Shown here one piece after another: positions 1 through 10,564 of a DNA stretch of 64,000 nucleotides. How positions within the stretch are numbered: the stretch's first letter is position 1; each line of letters begins with the position of its first letter. The translations under genes were made by a program, and so were the position numbers. Source of the stretch: Elephas maximus indicus (taxonomy: Eukaryota; Chordata; Mammalia; Proboscidea; Elephantidae); assembly GCF_024166365.1 (NCBI RefSeq), contig NC_064831.1, forward strand, positions 81,666,268-81,730,267, read 5' to 3'. Below the pieces are notes generated by a model that was not told where the DNA came from, searched no databases, and was given only the letters and a program-made list of their open reading frames with translations.

Positions 1-19
1 TTACATGCTATATGTTATT

Positions 20-246
20 ATGGAGCCCTGATGGTGCAGTGGTTAAGTTATGAAGGCCCTGGATGGCACAGATGGTTAAATGCTTAGCTACTAACCAAAT
101 TTGCCCAGAGGCACCTCAGAAGAAAGACTTGGCCATCTACCCCTGAAAGATCACATCTATTGACAACCCTGTGGAGCACGGTTCTACTGTGAAACACATG
201 GGGTCAGGCTGAATTGGGGTCAACTTGGTGGCAAGTGGTTTGGTTT
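20..246 (+). repeat. AfroSINE-type SINE, double head
   Basis: A first tRNA-like head (20-55, 'gcagtggttaag') is cut short and followed at once by a second SINE (56-246) with its own head, the 'gaggcacctcagaagaaaga' middle segment and the tail ending in 'caacttggtggcaagtgg'. The second copy belongs to the longer AfroSINE subfamily, which has a 'cagaagaaagacttggc' insert. One SINE has probably landed in, or replaced, the body of another. Confidence 0.8.
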
Positions 247-274
247 TATATCTACAATATATGGTATCTAACAT

Positions 275-326
275 TTAATACATACATGTGTATGTGTGTG
301 TGTGTCTGTGTGTGTGTGTGCGCGTA
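275..326. repeat. (GT)n microsatellite
   Basis: Imperfect GT/TG dinucleotide run with a few CG steps, just 3' of the SINE. It may have grown from the SINE tail. Confidence 0.9.
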
Positions 327-1028
327 TTGAAAACAGAGTCTCCTAGACCAACTGGGCGATAATACCTTCTCTGAAAGGGACGCAGCCTTGCAGAATAAAG
401 AACATGGTCAGAACCGTTTTCCAGTTATTGTTTTGTGAATCTGAAGTTATGTTACAAAGGTCCATTACAAGGGCTGGAATTAGGGGACAGATCACATAAT
501 TAAATCTAATGACTCACTAGCAAAAATTCTGCTTCCCCTCTTGAAACTATAGAATCTATTAGTTTAGAAGTTTTAATACCCAATTACAGAATGCTTCCAC
601 CCATGAATACAACAATGGTTCCATGGAATTGGAAGCTAAGCATACCATCTGGCCACTTTGAGCTCTTCATGCCATTCAATCAACGAGCAAAAGTGTTAGA
701 TTGTTGGCTGGAGTGTTTAATCCTATCGAGGAGAAATAGTGTTGTATTAAGCAGTGGAGTTGGGAAGAATTATAAACATAACATAGATGTTCCCCTGGGC
801 ACCTCATACTTAGTTCAGCCATTTGTACAATGCTAATAGAAAAGAAAACCAAGGTCTCCAATCCTTCAGGAAGAAGGGTTTGAGTTACCTCAATAAGCAA
901 ACATCCCTGACCACCTTATGTGCTGGTTGAAGATCTAGGGGAAAAACAAAGAGGGCTGGGGAAGGTAATATTTATTAGCTATGGCCTTGAGACCAATCAC
1001 ACACAGGACAAGGGTGGTCATGGCTTCC

Positions 1029-1032
<4 letters not shown>
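327..1032. other. unresolved non-coding sequence
   Basis: No recognised repeat and no convincing coding sequence. The short open frames here have no family signature. Confidence 0.4.
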
Positions 1033-1069
<37 letters not shown>

Positions 1070-1125
1070 TCGCTGTGAGTTGGAATTGGCTCAGTGGCAA
1101 CTGGTGTGTATATATATATATATGC
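1033..1125. repeat. (GT)n and (TA)n microsatellites with SINE-tail remnant
   Basis: A GT run of about 40 bases is followed by 'gctgtgagttggaattggct', a SINE tail in sense orientation, and then a short TA run (1107-1124). This looks like an old SINE tail with microsatellites grown on both sides. Confidence 0.8.
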
Positions 1126-1721
1126 ACATGCACACAGGCACACAAAAGCTAATTATTTCCTCTCATTGTCTAAAGGTTATGTTGGTCCAAAGTTGCAGAA
1201 TATTGGCACAGGATCAAGAAAGAACCAGGAGAGGAATAGACTTTATTCAAAACCCTGGACACAGAATTGGATGCATTAGCTGAAAGAATTGTGATGTCTC
1301 CTTGGTTGGGCGGGGGGGTGGGGGTGGGGAAGAGTAAGGTGGAAGAAGAGAGAGTGATGTAAGAGTTTCCAATCACACTAGGGGTATGTGTGTGTGTGTT
1401 GACCAAAGAGTGAGTTGCAGTACCTAGATGAGAACATTATTTTGAACAGTGATTATGGGAAGAAGAGTGTATGGAGACGTGGGCTTGATAATTTCTCACT
1501 ATTCAACACCTCTCCTATTTAAGGTAATTCCAGAAGAAGTGAGAGGCATGGCTCCGCCATCACTGGGGAAGTGGGAGTGGGGGAAACAGTCCTCTTCCCA
1601 GCTTCGTGGAGGTTAGAAGGAGTGCATATGTGAGCTATGCTTGGACAATCACTTCCAACAAAGACCCTTAATCTTAAAGGAGTATGGGCAAGAAGAAATG
1701 ATAAGTCACAGTAGACTCATC
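1126..1721. other. unresolved non-coding sequence
   Basis: Contains a short G-rich stretch near 1310-1330 and a short GT run near 1385-1400. No known element or gene is recognised. Confidence 0.4.
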
Positions 1722-1876
1722 CAAACCCCAAACCCATTGCTGTCCAGTCAATTTTGACTCATAGTGACCCTACAGGAAAGAGTAGAACTGCCGCATAGTG
1801 TTTCCAAGGAGTGCCTGGAGGATTCGAACCGTGGACCTTTTGGTTAGCAGCCAAGCTCTTAACCACTGTGGACTCA
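1722..1876 (-). repeat. AfroSINE-type SINE, antisense
   Basis: On the plus strand it starts with the reversed tail ('gtccagtcaattttgactca') and ends with the reversed tRNA-like head ('gcagccaagctcttaaccac'). The reversed B box is at 'ggattcgaaccgtgg'. Near full length. Confidence 0.85.
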
Positions 1877-2799
1877 TGGTAGAGCCCAAAATCCACTGGT
1901 GTTGTGGTGTGAGTCTAGTGCCAGCAGAAGTGCCAGTGGTCTTTGATTTGGGTCCCAGCACCAGTGATTAGGTCATGTTATCGGCTGTCCAGACGCTCCT
2001 GGCCTTTGCTTATTTTCTGACTTGGCTTTCTGGTTTTCCATATCATTCTGTAAACTAGTGTGTACCCTTCCAATGAATCCTCTGTCTGCTTTAGTAGGCT
2101 AGATTTTATTTCTGTTGTTTACAAGCAATAGCCCTGGCTAGAATAAGCCAATGTGCACAATGAGAAGGTCTGGGGCATAGCCCTGGAATGGGTGGGGGAA
2201 GTGCCGTGGAGATGCATTAATACTAGAGAAAATAAGGTCAAGGAAGAGTCCAGAGCTTTGGATGTGTCATATACGGAAAGCTGGCATCTTGCATAATGAT
2301 GGTGGAGTTTTGCAGAAAAGGAATATGATAAACCAGATGCCAAGGTCTTCAGAAAATGAGGGGAAGTGACACAAGTTTGTTTTGAAGAGAAAGAAGAGGG
2401 CTGTAGAATGGTTTAGCCAATTGGATCAAGCTCCAGAGAAGCAGAGATTTTTTACATGAGATAGAGAAGATGTGGAGCAGGCACCGGGCAGCAAGGGAAA
2501 TTCAGACCCAAATCTTGACACTGAGATCTGTGGTGCGGGAGGAGTTAGAGGAGCCTGTGTCCCCTTGGGGACTCAGGTTTCACTTAAAGCAGTGAGCTCA
2601 AACGAACATGTAAGGAAGAAATGAAAGTTGTACAAGAGTTTGTTTCCATGGGGCAGAAGTTAGAGCACGAGTGATACGGGAGAGGACAGATGACAAGAGG
2701 TGCTTAATCTTTGGTGGATGTGGGCGAAATGTGTTTACCTAGCACAAGGTTGTGCAAAAAAAAAACTAGTCCCTTCTTCACATCCCCCTAAATCAAATC
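1877..2799. other. unresolved non-coding sequence
   Basis: Purine-rich in its second half, with no long open frame and no repeat I can name. It could hide an old LINE2 segment, but I cannot support that. Confidence 0.35.
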
Positions 2800-2935
2800 A
2801 GACATAGAATGATGACATGGGCATAGGGCTTGTACTATTAAGACCTGGGTTCTAGTCCTGAGTCCAGCACTTACTACGTATGTAAATTTAATTTTTTTTT
2901 TTTTGGGTTATTCATCTGTATAATGGGAATAGTAG

Positions 2936-3132
2936 TCCCTGGGTATGGGGAATGGTTAAGTGCTCGATTACTAGACAAAAGTTTGGTGCTTCTCACCCAC
3001 CCAGAGGCACTTCAAAAGATAGGCCTGGCGATCTGATTCCAAAAAGTCATAGCCTTGAAAACCCAAAGGAGTGCAGTTCTACTCACTACACATGGGGTCT
3101 CCGTGAGTCAGAATCAACTCAATGGCAACAAC
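2936..3132 (+). repeat. AfroSINE-type SINE, long subfamily
   Basis: Head 'gaatggttaagtgctcg', middle 'cagaggcacttcaaaagata', tail 'gtgagtcagaatcaactcaa'. It is flanked by the 8-bp direct repeat 'aatagtag' at 2928-2935 and 3133-3140, a target-site duplication. Confidence 0.85.
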
Positions 3133-3146
3133 AATAGTAGGAATAA

Positions 3147-3308
3147 AAACCCGAACCCATTGCCATCAAGTCGATTCCAACTCACAGTGACCCGATAGGT
3201 CAGAGTAGAACTGCCCCATAGGGTTTCCAAGGAGCGCCTGGTGGACTTGAACTGCCTCCTTTTGGTTAGCAGCCGCAGCTCTTAACCACTACACCACCAG
3301 AGTTTCCT
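3147..3308 (-). repeat. AfroSINE-type SINE, antisense, with exact target-site duplication
   Basis: Reversed tail 'ccatcaagtcgattccaact' through reversed head 'gctcttaaccactacaccac'. It is flanked by the 13-bp exact repeat 'atagtaggaataa' at 3134-3146 and 3309-3321. The duplication includes the right flank of the preceding SINE, so this copy came second. Confidence 0.9.
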
Positions 3309-3335
3309 ATAGTAGGAATAATAAGACCTAAATTA

Positions 3336-4035
3336 CTCGGTGGACATGAGAATGAGAAAGATTGTGTAAAAAAGTGTTTTTTGAAAAAAATTGAGAATAA
3401 TTTCAAAATAATTTGCAAAAATAAAAATAATACAGAGGACATATACATACCCTTTTCCCAGATTCACCTATTATGAATTTATATTATCTCTCTCCTTCTA
3501 TATAGTTATGCAACTAACACACACCTTCTACTTTTGTTTGCCAATTGTACCCTCCCCCTGCAAGGTATTTTTATAAGCACTGATGTTCCTTTTTTTTTTT
3601 TTTTTACATGTTGCTGTAAAAAAAAATTTAGCATAGCACGCTTATGAAAATACCTCCGGGGGCGGGGGGGAGGGTGCAGTTGGCAAACAAATGTAGAAGG
3701 CGAGCATTATTGTGTAAAAACATGGTATATACAAAGGATAATTGACACACATCATGGTCTTTACCAACTGAACACCTCAGTCTGTAATTCCAAGAGTGAG
3801 GATATTCTCTTACACAACTGTAGTACAGTTATCAACTCCATATATTTAATAAAAATAGTATATGACAATTTTACCTAATCTATTGTCCATATTTCAATAT
3901 TGTCATTTGACCCAATTATGACGTCCACAGTGTTTTCCCCCTTCCAATATTGGATCCAGCCTAGCTAGCATCAGTTTTTGCATTTAGTTGTCACATCTTC
4001 AGCCTCCTTTAACCTGAAACATTTTGACAACCTTT
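3336..4035 (-). repeat. old L1M 3' UTR, antisense, with embedded hairpin
   Basis: The part from about 3730 to 4035 follows the antisense 3' region of old mammalian L1M elements (runs such as 'gaggatattctcttacacaa' and 'tattgtccatatttcaatat'). The left part is AT-rich. An inverted repeat at 3522-3702 interrupts it and is listed separately. Confidence 0.5.
3522..3702. repeat. large imperfect inverted repeat (foldback hairpin)
   Basis: The left arm, about 3522-3605, contains 'caccttctacttttgtttgc' and 'accctccccctg'. The right arm, about 3619-3702, contains the reverse complements 'gcaaacaaatgtagaagg' and 'gggggagggtgc'. The arms are about 84 bases, with mismatches and a small loop around 3606-3618. 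It could be a MITE-like element or a local inverted duplication. Confidence 0.75.
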
Positions 4036-5349
4036 CTTTGTCTTACAAAATTGCCTTTAAAAAAATTATACCAAAACAACATATCTTTAAGGTACGAAAA
4101 AAAAGAAATTATATATAAGCCAAAAAGAAAACGTTAACTCCAAATCCCAGACCTTGAACCAGTTAAACTGACTGTGCCTCACTTCCCTGCTATCCTTGGT
4201 GAGCCCCCAAAATGTAAATCCCCCATCTTTTGTCTCTGTCCTACTCTGTGCGTCTTTCCCCTTAAAGACAAGCTCACACTGTTCCTTTCCACAATAAGTG
4301 CATGTCAAACTCTGTGAATGTATTCTTTAATCTACAAAGCCCTACAGGTCTAAAGTACTGTTAGCTAAACAATAGAGCTAGAAAATGGGATTTTTTAAAA
4401 TACCTGTTCCTGCCACCTCTTTGCTCACTTCTCTGACAGCCTCTCCTCTGCTTTGCTCATTTCTCTTCCTTCTGTCAGTCAGGGACTCCTCTCTCTGTGT
4501 CTCCCGAGCCCTGGAATCGTACCTTATTGAGTAACACTACCATTATCTGTGTGTACATCGGAATCTCTCACCAACTGATAGGGCTTTGCTTGTCTGTCTT
4601 TCACCTTTTTCACCTTTACCCAGTAAATCCCTCACACCTGGCAGCCAGTTAATAAATAGATACAGAAAGAATAAATGAGTGAATTCTAATCTACTTAAGT
4701 ACATTTCTAGAGAGTGCAATGTTATACTGGAAGTTAATCTTGGTACGCAGGTGAATTATTGATTCTTAGCATTTGAATAACCTGAAAGAACATTGGCTCA
4801 TTGAAGACAACACACCTGTCCTATTATGTACAAATTATTAAATCTGCTTGGGATCATGGTCAACACAATGGCATCTAAGTGGAAACAATAATTAATGAAA
4901 CAAAAGCACATGTAGGAGGAAAATTCAATTTCGCTTAAATTAAGACAGATAACAAGTGGTGGAAAATTGGAGCACCAGATGGTATCAATATATTACACTA
5001 ATTTTCTGTTCACGTATTCAATTATAGTTTAAATAAAAACTAATATGGGTAATTTATCTCATGGAGTTTGTATGCATCACCTGATTATAAATTCCCACAA
5101 TGTCCAATTTACCCAACAATCTCACTCGGTGTGTTGAGCACAGGCAATTACTGAGCAAGCAGGGCGTCATCAGCAGGGCATTCCAGAGGAGGCTCTGGCC
5201 CCTGTGGGTTCTAGGAAGGATATATCACACGGCAGGAAGTCAATACTGACTTCCGCTTCCCAAGACTATGGTTGGCCAATAAAATACATGGCGCCCAGTT
5301 AAATAATGTTTTAGTGCAAATATGTCCCAAATATTGCATGAGACACATG
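4036..5349. other. unresolved non-coding sequence
   Basis: Bases 4380-4650 are pyrimidine-rich and may be an eroded LINE2, but I cannot confirm this. A 73-codon minus-strand open frame at 4087-4308 has no recognisable family and ends in a low-complexity poly-F run. Confidence 0.35.
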
Positions 5350-5403
5350 TTGCCGTTGTTGTTAGGTGCTGTCTAGTCGATTTCGATTCATAGTACCTAC
5401 CTC
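5350..5403 (-). repeat. RTE/SINE 3' tail fragment, antisense
   Basis: 'gttgttgttaggtgctgtct' followed by 'cgatttcgattcatagtacc' matches the reversed common 3' tail of the RTE LINE and its SINEs. Confidence 0.65.
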
Positions 5404-6169
5404 AGGATTGTTACAAGAATTAAATATGGTGGTGTACCCAACACAGGTGCTGAAAACCTATTGTCCCAGCCTCCTGTTGTCCTTGAGTGGTATGCAGAGG
5501 TGTCTCACATCACTCATGCCAAGCATTTGCACCAACTTTTGTGGGACTGACGGGACCCAGGCCCTTTCACAGCCCCCAGCCCCCATCCTCTTCAGTCCCT
5601 TGGCTTTCTCTATGCCATAGGAAAAAAGTAGTCTGTGTGTAGAGATGCCTACAAGATAGCAAGGTATAAGCCAACTGTGAAGAGTAGAGAAGTTCATCTC
5701 AATTTGGGCAAATCTTCAGCTTGTAAAGATTTTTAAACATGTAAAAAATGATACCTTAGAAGTAGCACAGGAAAAAGCACAAACTGCTGACAGTGGTAAC
5801 TCCAAGAGCAAGGCTATTTAAATAAAATTCAAGCGGGCAAGATAATTGTATCCAGCTAGATGGAGTCTCTGCTCACTCTCCACCCCACCCCATTCGTCCT
5901 CCTTAAGCAAATTTTAGCAAATAAATGTTTCCTATGTCTGTTTGGCACTGATGACATGCTTTGTTTCAATAAAATGTCAATTTTCTCTATTTGAAAAAAA
6001 TTTCCCTGATGCTTGGAAAATAACATAATCTACTATATGCGTAACTGCTTAAAGTTTAGCAACTTATAGCTATATTTGTAATAAAAACAATTGTAGGTAA
6101 ATTTAGTTAGTAAATTTGTATCTGTGGTCTCAGTAATGTGCAAATTTTTCTCTCTACTTGATCACCTTT
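5404..6169. other. unresolved non-coding sequence
   Basis: AT-rich towards the right. Polyadenylation-like 'aataaa' motifs near 5920 and 5969 follow a CT-rich stretch, which could be the end of an old LTR. No family is recognised. Confidence 0.35.
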
Positions 6170-6490
6170 TCCTTCTCTCCTATTTTAGTCTTTAGTCAAA
6201 TCCTCTTTGTGGACCCCCAATGCCATTTCTCCTTTAAACCCTCCTTGAACCTTCACATCCTGAGGGCGCTGTCCCCTTTTCTGCATCCCACAGCATCTCA
6301 TGTTTAACCCACTTGTAACATACAACGTCTACCTTGTGGCATGAGGATTTGTGCACATGCCTTATGTAGCTTTTAAAAGCAGAAGTTCCTTAGGGGTAAA
6401 GGCTCACATCTTTATGTTCCCCCTAGTACCACATTCATTGCCTTGCATGTAGTAGATGAGCAATTGGTGCAAAGAAGAAGAAAGAGGAGG
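6170..6490 (+). repeat. LINE2 3' end, sense, eroded
   Basis: The order of motifs follows the LINE2 3' region: a CT-rich stretch, 'ctttaaaccctccttgaacc', 'cagaagttccttaggggtaa' and 'accacattcattgccttgc', ending with 'gtagtagatgagcaattggt'. Confidence 0.5.
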
Positions 6491-6834
6491 AGGATCTTCA
6501 CTTTAAAAGTAAACAAAACACAGTCTCCAATAAAAGGAACCAGGGCTCCTTGGACAAATGGCCTATTCCAGGGTTGGGGCAAAAATAAAAAAAACATGAG
6601 GATGGAATTACTTGTTCAAAGGACATAGATGCTAGTTTGAAAGTAGTCCCACTAATCAAATATGGACAATTTGAGCAAGAAAATAAACAGCTATGGTAAT
6701 CAACAGAATAAAATAAGAACCTCTTAATACTCACTAATATAAACAAATAAATGAATAATTTTTGGAGAAGGAAAACTCTTATAGTAGAATTCCAATCAAC
6801 TATAGAATAAATGATACAATTAAGTATTGCCATT

Positions 6835-6920
6835 TGGCAACCACCATTCAACAACCCACTGCTGTCAAGTTGATTCTGACTAATGGTGACCTTAACTGCA
6901 TCAGAGTAGAAGAAAGGAAT
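6835..6920 (-). repeat. SINE tail fragment, antisense
   Basis: 'cactgctgtcaagttgattc' followed by 'tgactaatggtgacc' is the reversed AfroSINE tail. The head is missing. Confidence 0.7.
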
Positions 6921-6959
6921 CATCAAGGATGCTCAAACTGGGGCAGGGGGGAGGAGGGC

Positions 6960-7775
6960 ATGAGAAACAGGATGTGTACATAGCCTCAATGCACCCCCCA
7001 CAAGATATCTAAATACAAATACAAAAATAATGTTTCAGTGGAGAAACCAGGCACATGCCACCTTCACCAAGTGCTCAAAGTTAATGTCACCAATAACAGG
7101 ACAAGTCAACATCATGATCTTCTGATATGATGCCCCAAGAAGGGCCCAGCATCACTTCTGTGGTATTCCTGCCACGAGTGCATATGATGAATGTAAACCT
7201 GAGGAAACATTAGACCAAGCCTAACTGGGGTACAGTCTACAAAATCCTTGTAGGTACTCTTCAAAAATGACAATCATGAAAGACAAAGACGGAGGAACTG
7301 TTTTTGGATGAAGGAAGACTGAAGAGACATGACGTGGAAATGTGATGTGTGAATCTGATCTGGACCCTGGATCAGAAATTTTTTCTTTTGCTACATAGAA
7401 CATTAGTTGGACGATTGATGGTTTTAATATTTGTAGATTAGATATGAGTGTTTCAAAGTTAATTTCCTGATCTTTATAACTGCACCGTAGTTGTATTACA
7501 GAATATTCTTGTTGTTAGAAAATACACACTGAGGTATTTAGAGGTAAAGGAGTATCAAGGTATTTACTCTCAAACAGTTCAAAAAAAATTACAAATAAAT
7601 AAGAAAGAGGAGACAGACACATATACATACACAAGTGAAGATAAGGCAAAGCTGTTAAAATGTTAATGTTTGAGAATTTGGTAAGGGTTATAAAGGAATT
7701 GTTAGTACTATTTACGCAACTTTTCTAAAAGTATGAAATTATTTCAAAATTTTAAAATGTAAAAATCCTTTGACA
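6960..7775 (+). repeat. old L1M 3' UTR, sense
   Basis: Typical late L1M 3' UTR order: 'gatgccccaagaagggccca', 'ggaccctggatcagaaattt', 'gttaatttcctgatctttat', 'gaaatt' and 'atttcaaaattttaaaatgt' at the end. No coding part remains. Confidence 0.65.
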
Positions 7776-8436
7776 TTGAAAGAAGTATAAATTTATATTT
7801 TCAAAAATTAACCAACTCTTAAAGGTTACTTTTAAAGCATATTGTATATATTTTGAATTTCCCAAAATTTTTATTTTTTGCCCTGCAAAAGAGTGATAGA
7901 CCTCAACTTCTCATGGTTTTTGAGTTTCCGGGAATTTTACTTGTCATTTTGTCTTTCTTTTTGTTTTGTTTTGTAATTCTATAGGGCATTGGCTTTCTCT
8001 GATGGGTGACCAAAACTCGAAGACAAATTAAAACTCCCATTGTCTTCAAAGTGACGCCATTTTAACATTATGCAACATACCGGTCTTCATCAGGAAAGGA
8101 TTTCATTGCACTTGAACATGGCAATGACTCTGTCAACATGTTTACATGCTCCTCTTAACACTATTATCTTCTTGCGTTGTGGTTGTTTTACAGATCGACA
8201 CTCTTCCCTCCCTTTCCCCTTCTTGTGTCTCCTTGAAGACTGGAAACTTGTCTTTCCTTGTTTGTCTCCACAGAGCCTCCACAGAGCACAGTGTCTAAAA
8301 TGAAAGCGATTATATAGAATGCTAAAAAAATGATATTTATTGTAATCTCACATTTCTAGGCCTATATTAACAAAAATGACCCCTGACATTTCCACAACCC
8401 TTATTTACTCACAAAGCTTGTCCTCGAGCAAAGGGC
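7776..8436. other. unresolved AT-rich sequence
   Basis: No gene. Bases 8180-8300 are CT-rich and loosely like a LINE2 3' end, but too weak to claim. Confidence 0.35.
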
Positions 8437-8800
8437 ACTAACATTTATTGACTATCCGTCATGCCAGACACCATATATTTGCTATCTCAGTCAGACCTTA
8501 GTATTACCATATGCAAAACAAAAACCAAACCCATTGCGGTCTATTGAATTCCGACTCATGGCAACCCTATAGGACAGAGCAGAACTGTCCCATAGGGTTT
8601 CCAAGGAGACGCTAGTGGATTTGAACTTTATATACAGCTCTTCACTACTACGCCACTAGGGCTTTATTAGCATATGAGACACGTACTATTATGCCCATTT
8701 GGCAGATAAGAAAATGGAGGCTCAGAGAATTTTCAAGGTTGCAGAAGCTCACATGGTAAGTAGGTGACATAGCTGGAATTTGAACTCAGACCAGTCTAAT
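8437..8800 (-). repeat. MIR element, antisense, split by a SINE
   Basis: 'aacatttattgactatccgt' and 'gccagacaccatatatttgc' start a reversed MIR. It continues at 8668 with 'tactattatgcccatttggc', 'aatggaggctcagagaattt' and 'gctggaatttgaactcagac'. A SINE at about 8515-8665 interrupts it. Confidence 0.75.
8515..8665 (-). repeat. AfroSINE-type SINE inside MIR, antisense
   Basis: Reversed tail 'gaattccgactcatggcaac' to reversed head 'cactactacgccactagggc'. The MIR flanks share 'catatg' (near 8509 and 8672), a possible short target-site duplication. Confidence 0.85.
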
Positions 8801-8811
8801 GCCAAAACCAA

Positions 8812-9187
8812 TATGTTGTTGTAGCTGTTGTAGAGTCGTGTCTGACTCACGGTGACCTTACTTATAAGAGAACAAAATGTTGCTCAGTCCTGCACCATCT
8901 TCACGATTGTTGGTATACTTGAATCTGTTGTTGTGGTTATTGTGTCGATCCATCTGGCTGAGGATTTCTCTCATTTCCAATGGCCCTGTGCCAAACATGA
9001 TGTCCTTTTCTAAAGATTAGTCTTTCCTGATGACATGTCCAAAGTAAACATCTTACTTTAAAGGAATTCTTGCTTTAAAGGAATATTATGGTTGTATTTT
9101 TTCTAATACTAACTTGTCCATTCTTTTGGCAGTCTACAGTATATTCAATATTCTTGTGTCAACATCACAGTTCAAATACATCAATCT
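8812..9187 (-). mobile_element. RTE LINE 3' fragment, antisense
   Basis: Reversed RTE 3' end starting with the tail and running through 'aacatgatgtccttttctaa', 'gatgacatgtccaaagtaaa' and 'ttttggcagtctacagtata'. These same blocks recur in the other antisense RTE copies at 33.3 and 55.3 kb. About 375 bases remain, with no open frame. Confidence 0.8.
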
Positions 9188-9190
9188 AAA

Positions 9191-9366
9191 AGATTCCTGG
9201 TGGTGTAGTGGTTAAGCGCTTGGCTGCTAAACAAAAGGTCAGAGGTTCAAACCCACCAGCTGCTCCATGGGAGAAAGATGTGGCAGTCTGCTTCTATTCT
9301 ATCTATTCTGTATTATAGTGCCACTATGAGTCAGAATCAACTTGACGGCATTTGGTTTTGAGGGTT
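9191..9366 (+). repeat. AfroSINE-type SINE
   Basis: Head 'gtggtgtagtggttaagcgc', B-box region 'ggtcagaggttcaaaccc', tail 'atgagtcagaatcaacttga'. Near full length. Confidence 0.9.
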
Positions 9367-9410
9367 TTATATAATATATATATATAACATATTTTTATAT
9401 ATTATATCCC

Positions 9411-9585
9411 TAAGAATCCTTGGTGGCACAGTGGTTAGAGCAATTGACTGCTAACCCAGAGGTCAGCAGCTCAAAACCATCAGTGGCTCTGCAGGAGAAA
9501 GATGTGGCTGCCTGTTTCCACAGATATTTACAGCCTTAGAAACTCCATGGGGTCGATGGCAGTGGGTTTAGGTGGTCATATGTCC
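9411..9585 (+). repeat. AfroSINE-type SINE
   Basis: Head 'ggtggcacagtggttagagc', B-box region 'ggtcagcagctcaaaacc'. The tail is shortened: it jumps to 'ggggtcgatggcagtgggtt', so part of the 3' region has been deleted. Confidence 0.85.
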
Positions 9586-9785
9586 CTAGGTGGCGCAAGT
9601 GGCTTGTGATCGGCTGTTAACTGAAAGACCTGTGGTACAACCTACCCAGTGGCACCACCAAGGAAAGGCATGATGATCTGCTTCTATGAAGATTACAACC
9701 AAGACAACCCTGTGGAGCAGTCCTACTCTGTAATATAGGGGTCACCACGAGTCAGAATAAACTTGATGGCAACTAACAGCTATAT
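9586..9785 (+). repeat. AfroSINE-type SINE
   Basis: Head 'taggtggcgcaagtggcttg', central 'atgatctgcttctatgaaga', tail 'cgagtcagaataaacttgat'. It directly follows the previous copy in the same orientation. Confidence 0.85.
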
Positions 9786-9786
9786 G

Positions 9787-10012
9787 TTGCTATTGTTTTT
9801 GTTAGGTGCTGTTGAGTCAGTTCTAACTCATAGCGACCCTACGTACAATAGAACAAAACACTTCCTGGTCCTGTGCCATGCCGATAATCATTCTTATGCT
9901 TGAGCCCATTGTGGCAGCCACTGTGTCAATCCATCTCGTTGAGGGTCCTCCTCTTGTTCGTTGACCCTGTACTCTACCAAGCATGATGTCTTATATATGT
10001 CCTACATAACAG
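9787..10012 (-). mobile_element. RTE LINE 3' fragment, antisense
   Basis: 'tgttaggtgctgttgagtca' through 'cctggtcctgtgccatgccg' and 'tctaccaagcatgatgtctt' is the reversed RTE 3' end. It stops at a GT/TA microsatellite. Confidence 0.85.
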
Positions 10013-10013
10013 C

Positions 10014-10049
<36 letters not shown>

Positions 10050-10082
10050 CATATATTATCAGGTTTATATATATATATATTA
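10013..10082. repeat. GT/TA microsatellite
   Basis: (GT)n runs into (TA)n. It lies between two RTE 3' ends of opposite orientation. Confidence 0.9.
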
Positions 10083-10305
10083 TCAGGAGGGATCAGTCCC
10101 TGAAGAAGGGCATCACGCTTAGTAAAGTAGAAAGTCAACAAAGGAGAGGAAGAACCTCAGTGAGTAGATTGATACAGTGACTATAATGATGGGCTCAAGC
10201 ACAGCAATGATTATGAGGATGGCGCAGGACTGGGCAGTGTTTCATTCTGTTGTACGTAGAGTCACTGAGAGTCAGAACCAACTCAACAACACTTAACAAC
10301 AACAT
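10083..10305 (+). mobile_element. RTE LINE 3' end, sense
   Basis: 'ggagggatcagtccctgaag' through 'ggatggcgcaggactgggca' and 'tcagaaccaactcaacaaca' is the sense RTE 3' end. With 9787-10012 it forms an imperfect inverted repeat around the microsatellite. Confidence 0.85.
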
Positions 10306-10428
10306 ATATATATGTGTGTGTATATATATATAAAACTTCCATTGTAGATGCATATATATTACTTCCATTATATATACATCACTTCCATTATATATACATT
10401 ACTCCCATTATATATACGTTACTCCCAT
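10306..10428. repeat. TA-rich tract and 20-bp minisatellite
   Basis: A (TA)n tract is followed by about four units of a 20-bp repeat (about 10335-10428), typical unit 'acttccattatatatacatc'. Confidence 0.8.
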
Positions 10429-10521
10429 AGCCACAGGGGTGATATCCATAGTCACCAAGACAGGGCATGCACATTGAGTTCACCTTCACCTTTTTTGTTA
10501 GTTGTACCAAAACATCCATTT
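10423..10521 (+). pseudogene. ferritin heavy-chain 3' UTR fragment (isolated copy)
   Basis: This stretch matches 11646-11743, the 3' UTR of the ferritin pseudogene downstream, with about seven differences in 98 bases. Shared blocks include 'ccatagccacaggggtga', 'gtcaccaagacag' and 'gttgtaccaaaacatccatt'. It has no coding part and ends in a TA run. It is either a local duplication of the pseudogene's tail or the remains of a separate, heavily truncated retrocopy. Confidence 0.75.
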
Positions 10522-10564
10522 TATATATATATATACCTCCATCCCTTCCATTATGCTCAGTAAC

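Larger units (their letters stand above)
2800..3335 (+). repeat. MIR element split by two SINEs
   Basis: Bases 2800-2935 follow a sense MIR ('gacctgggttctagtcctg', 'cacttactacg', 'tgtataatgggaatagtag'). The MIR resumes after 3321. Two AfroSINEs of opposite orientation sit inside it, and the MIR bases 'aatagtag' and 'atagtaggaataa' are duplicated around them. Confidence 0.65.

Noticed and set aside
981..1283. 100-codon open frame with a cysteine-valine repeat
   Set aside because: The CV repeat is translated from a (GT)n microsatellite.
6498..6926. 142-codon minus-strand open frame
   Set aside because: Hydrophobic, AT-driven translation without a domain. Part of it is a SINE tail and part is eroded LINE2.
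10013..10082. CRISPR-like repeat array
   Set aside because: The repetition is a simple TA/GT microsatellite with no spacers, in a mammalian genome.
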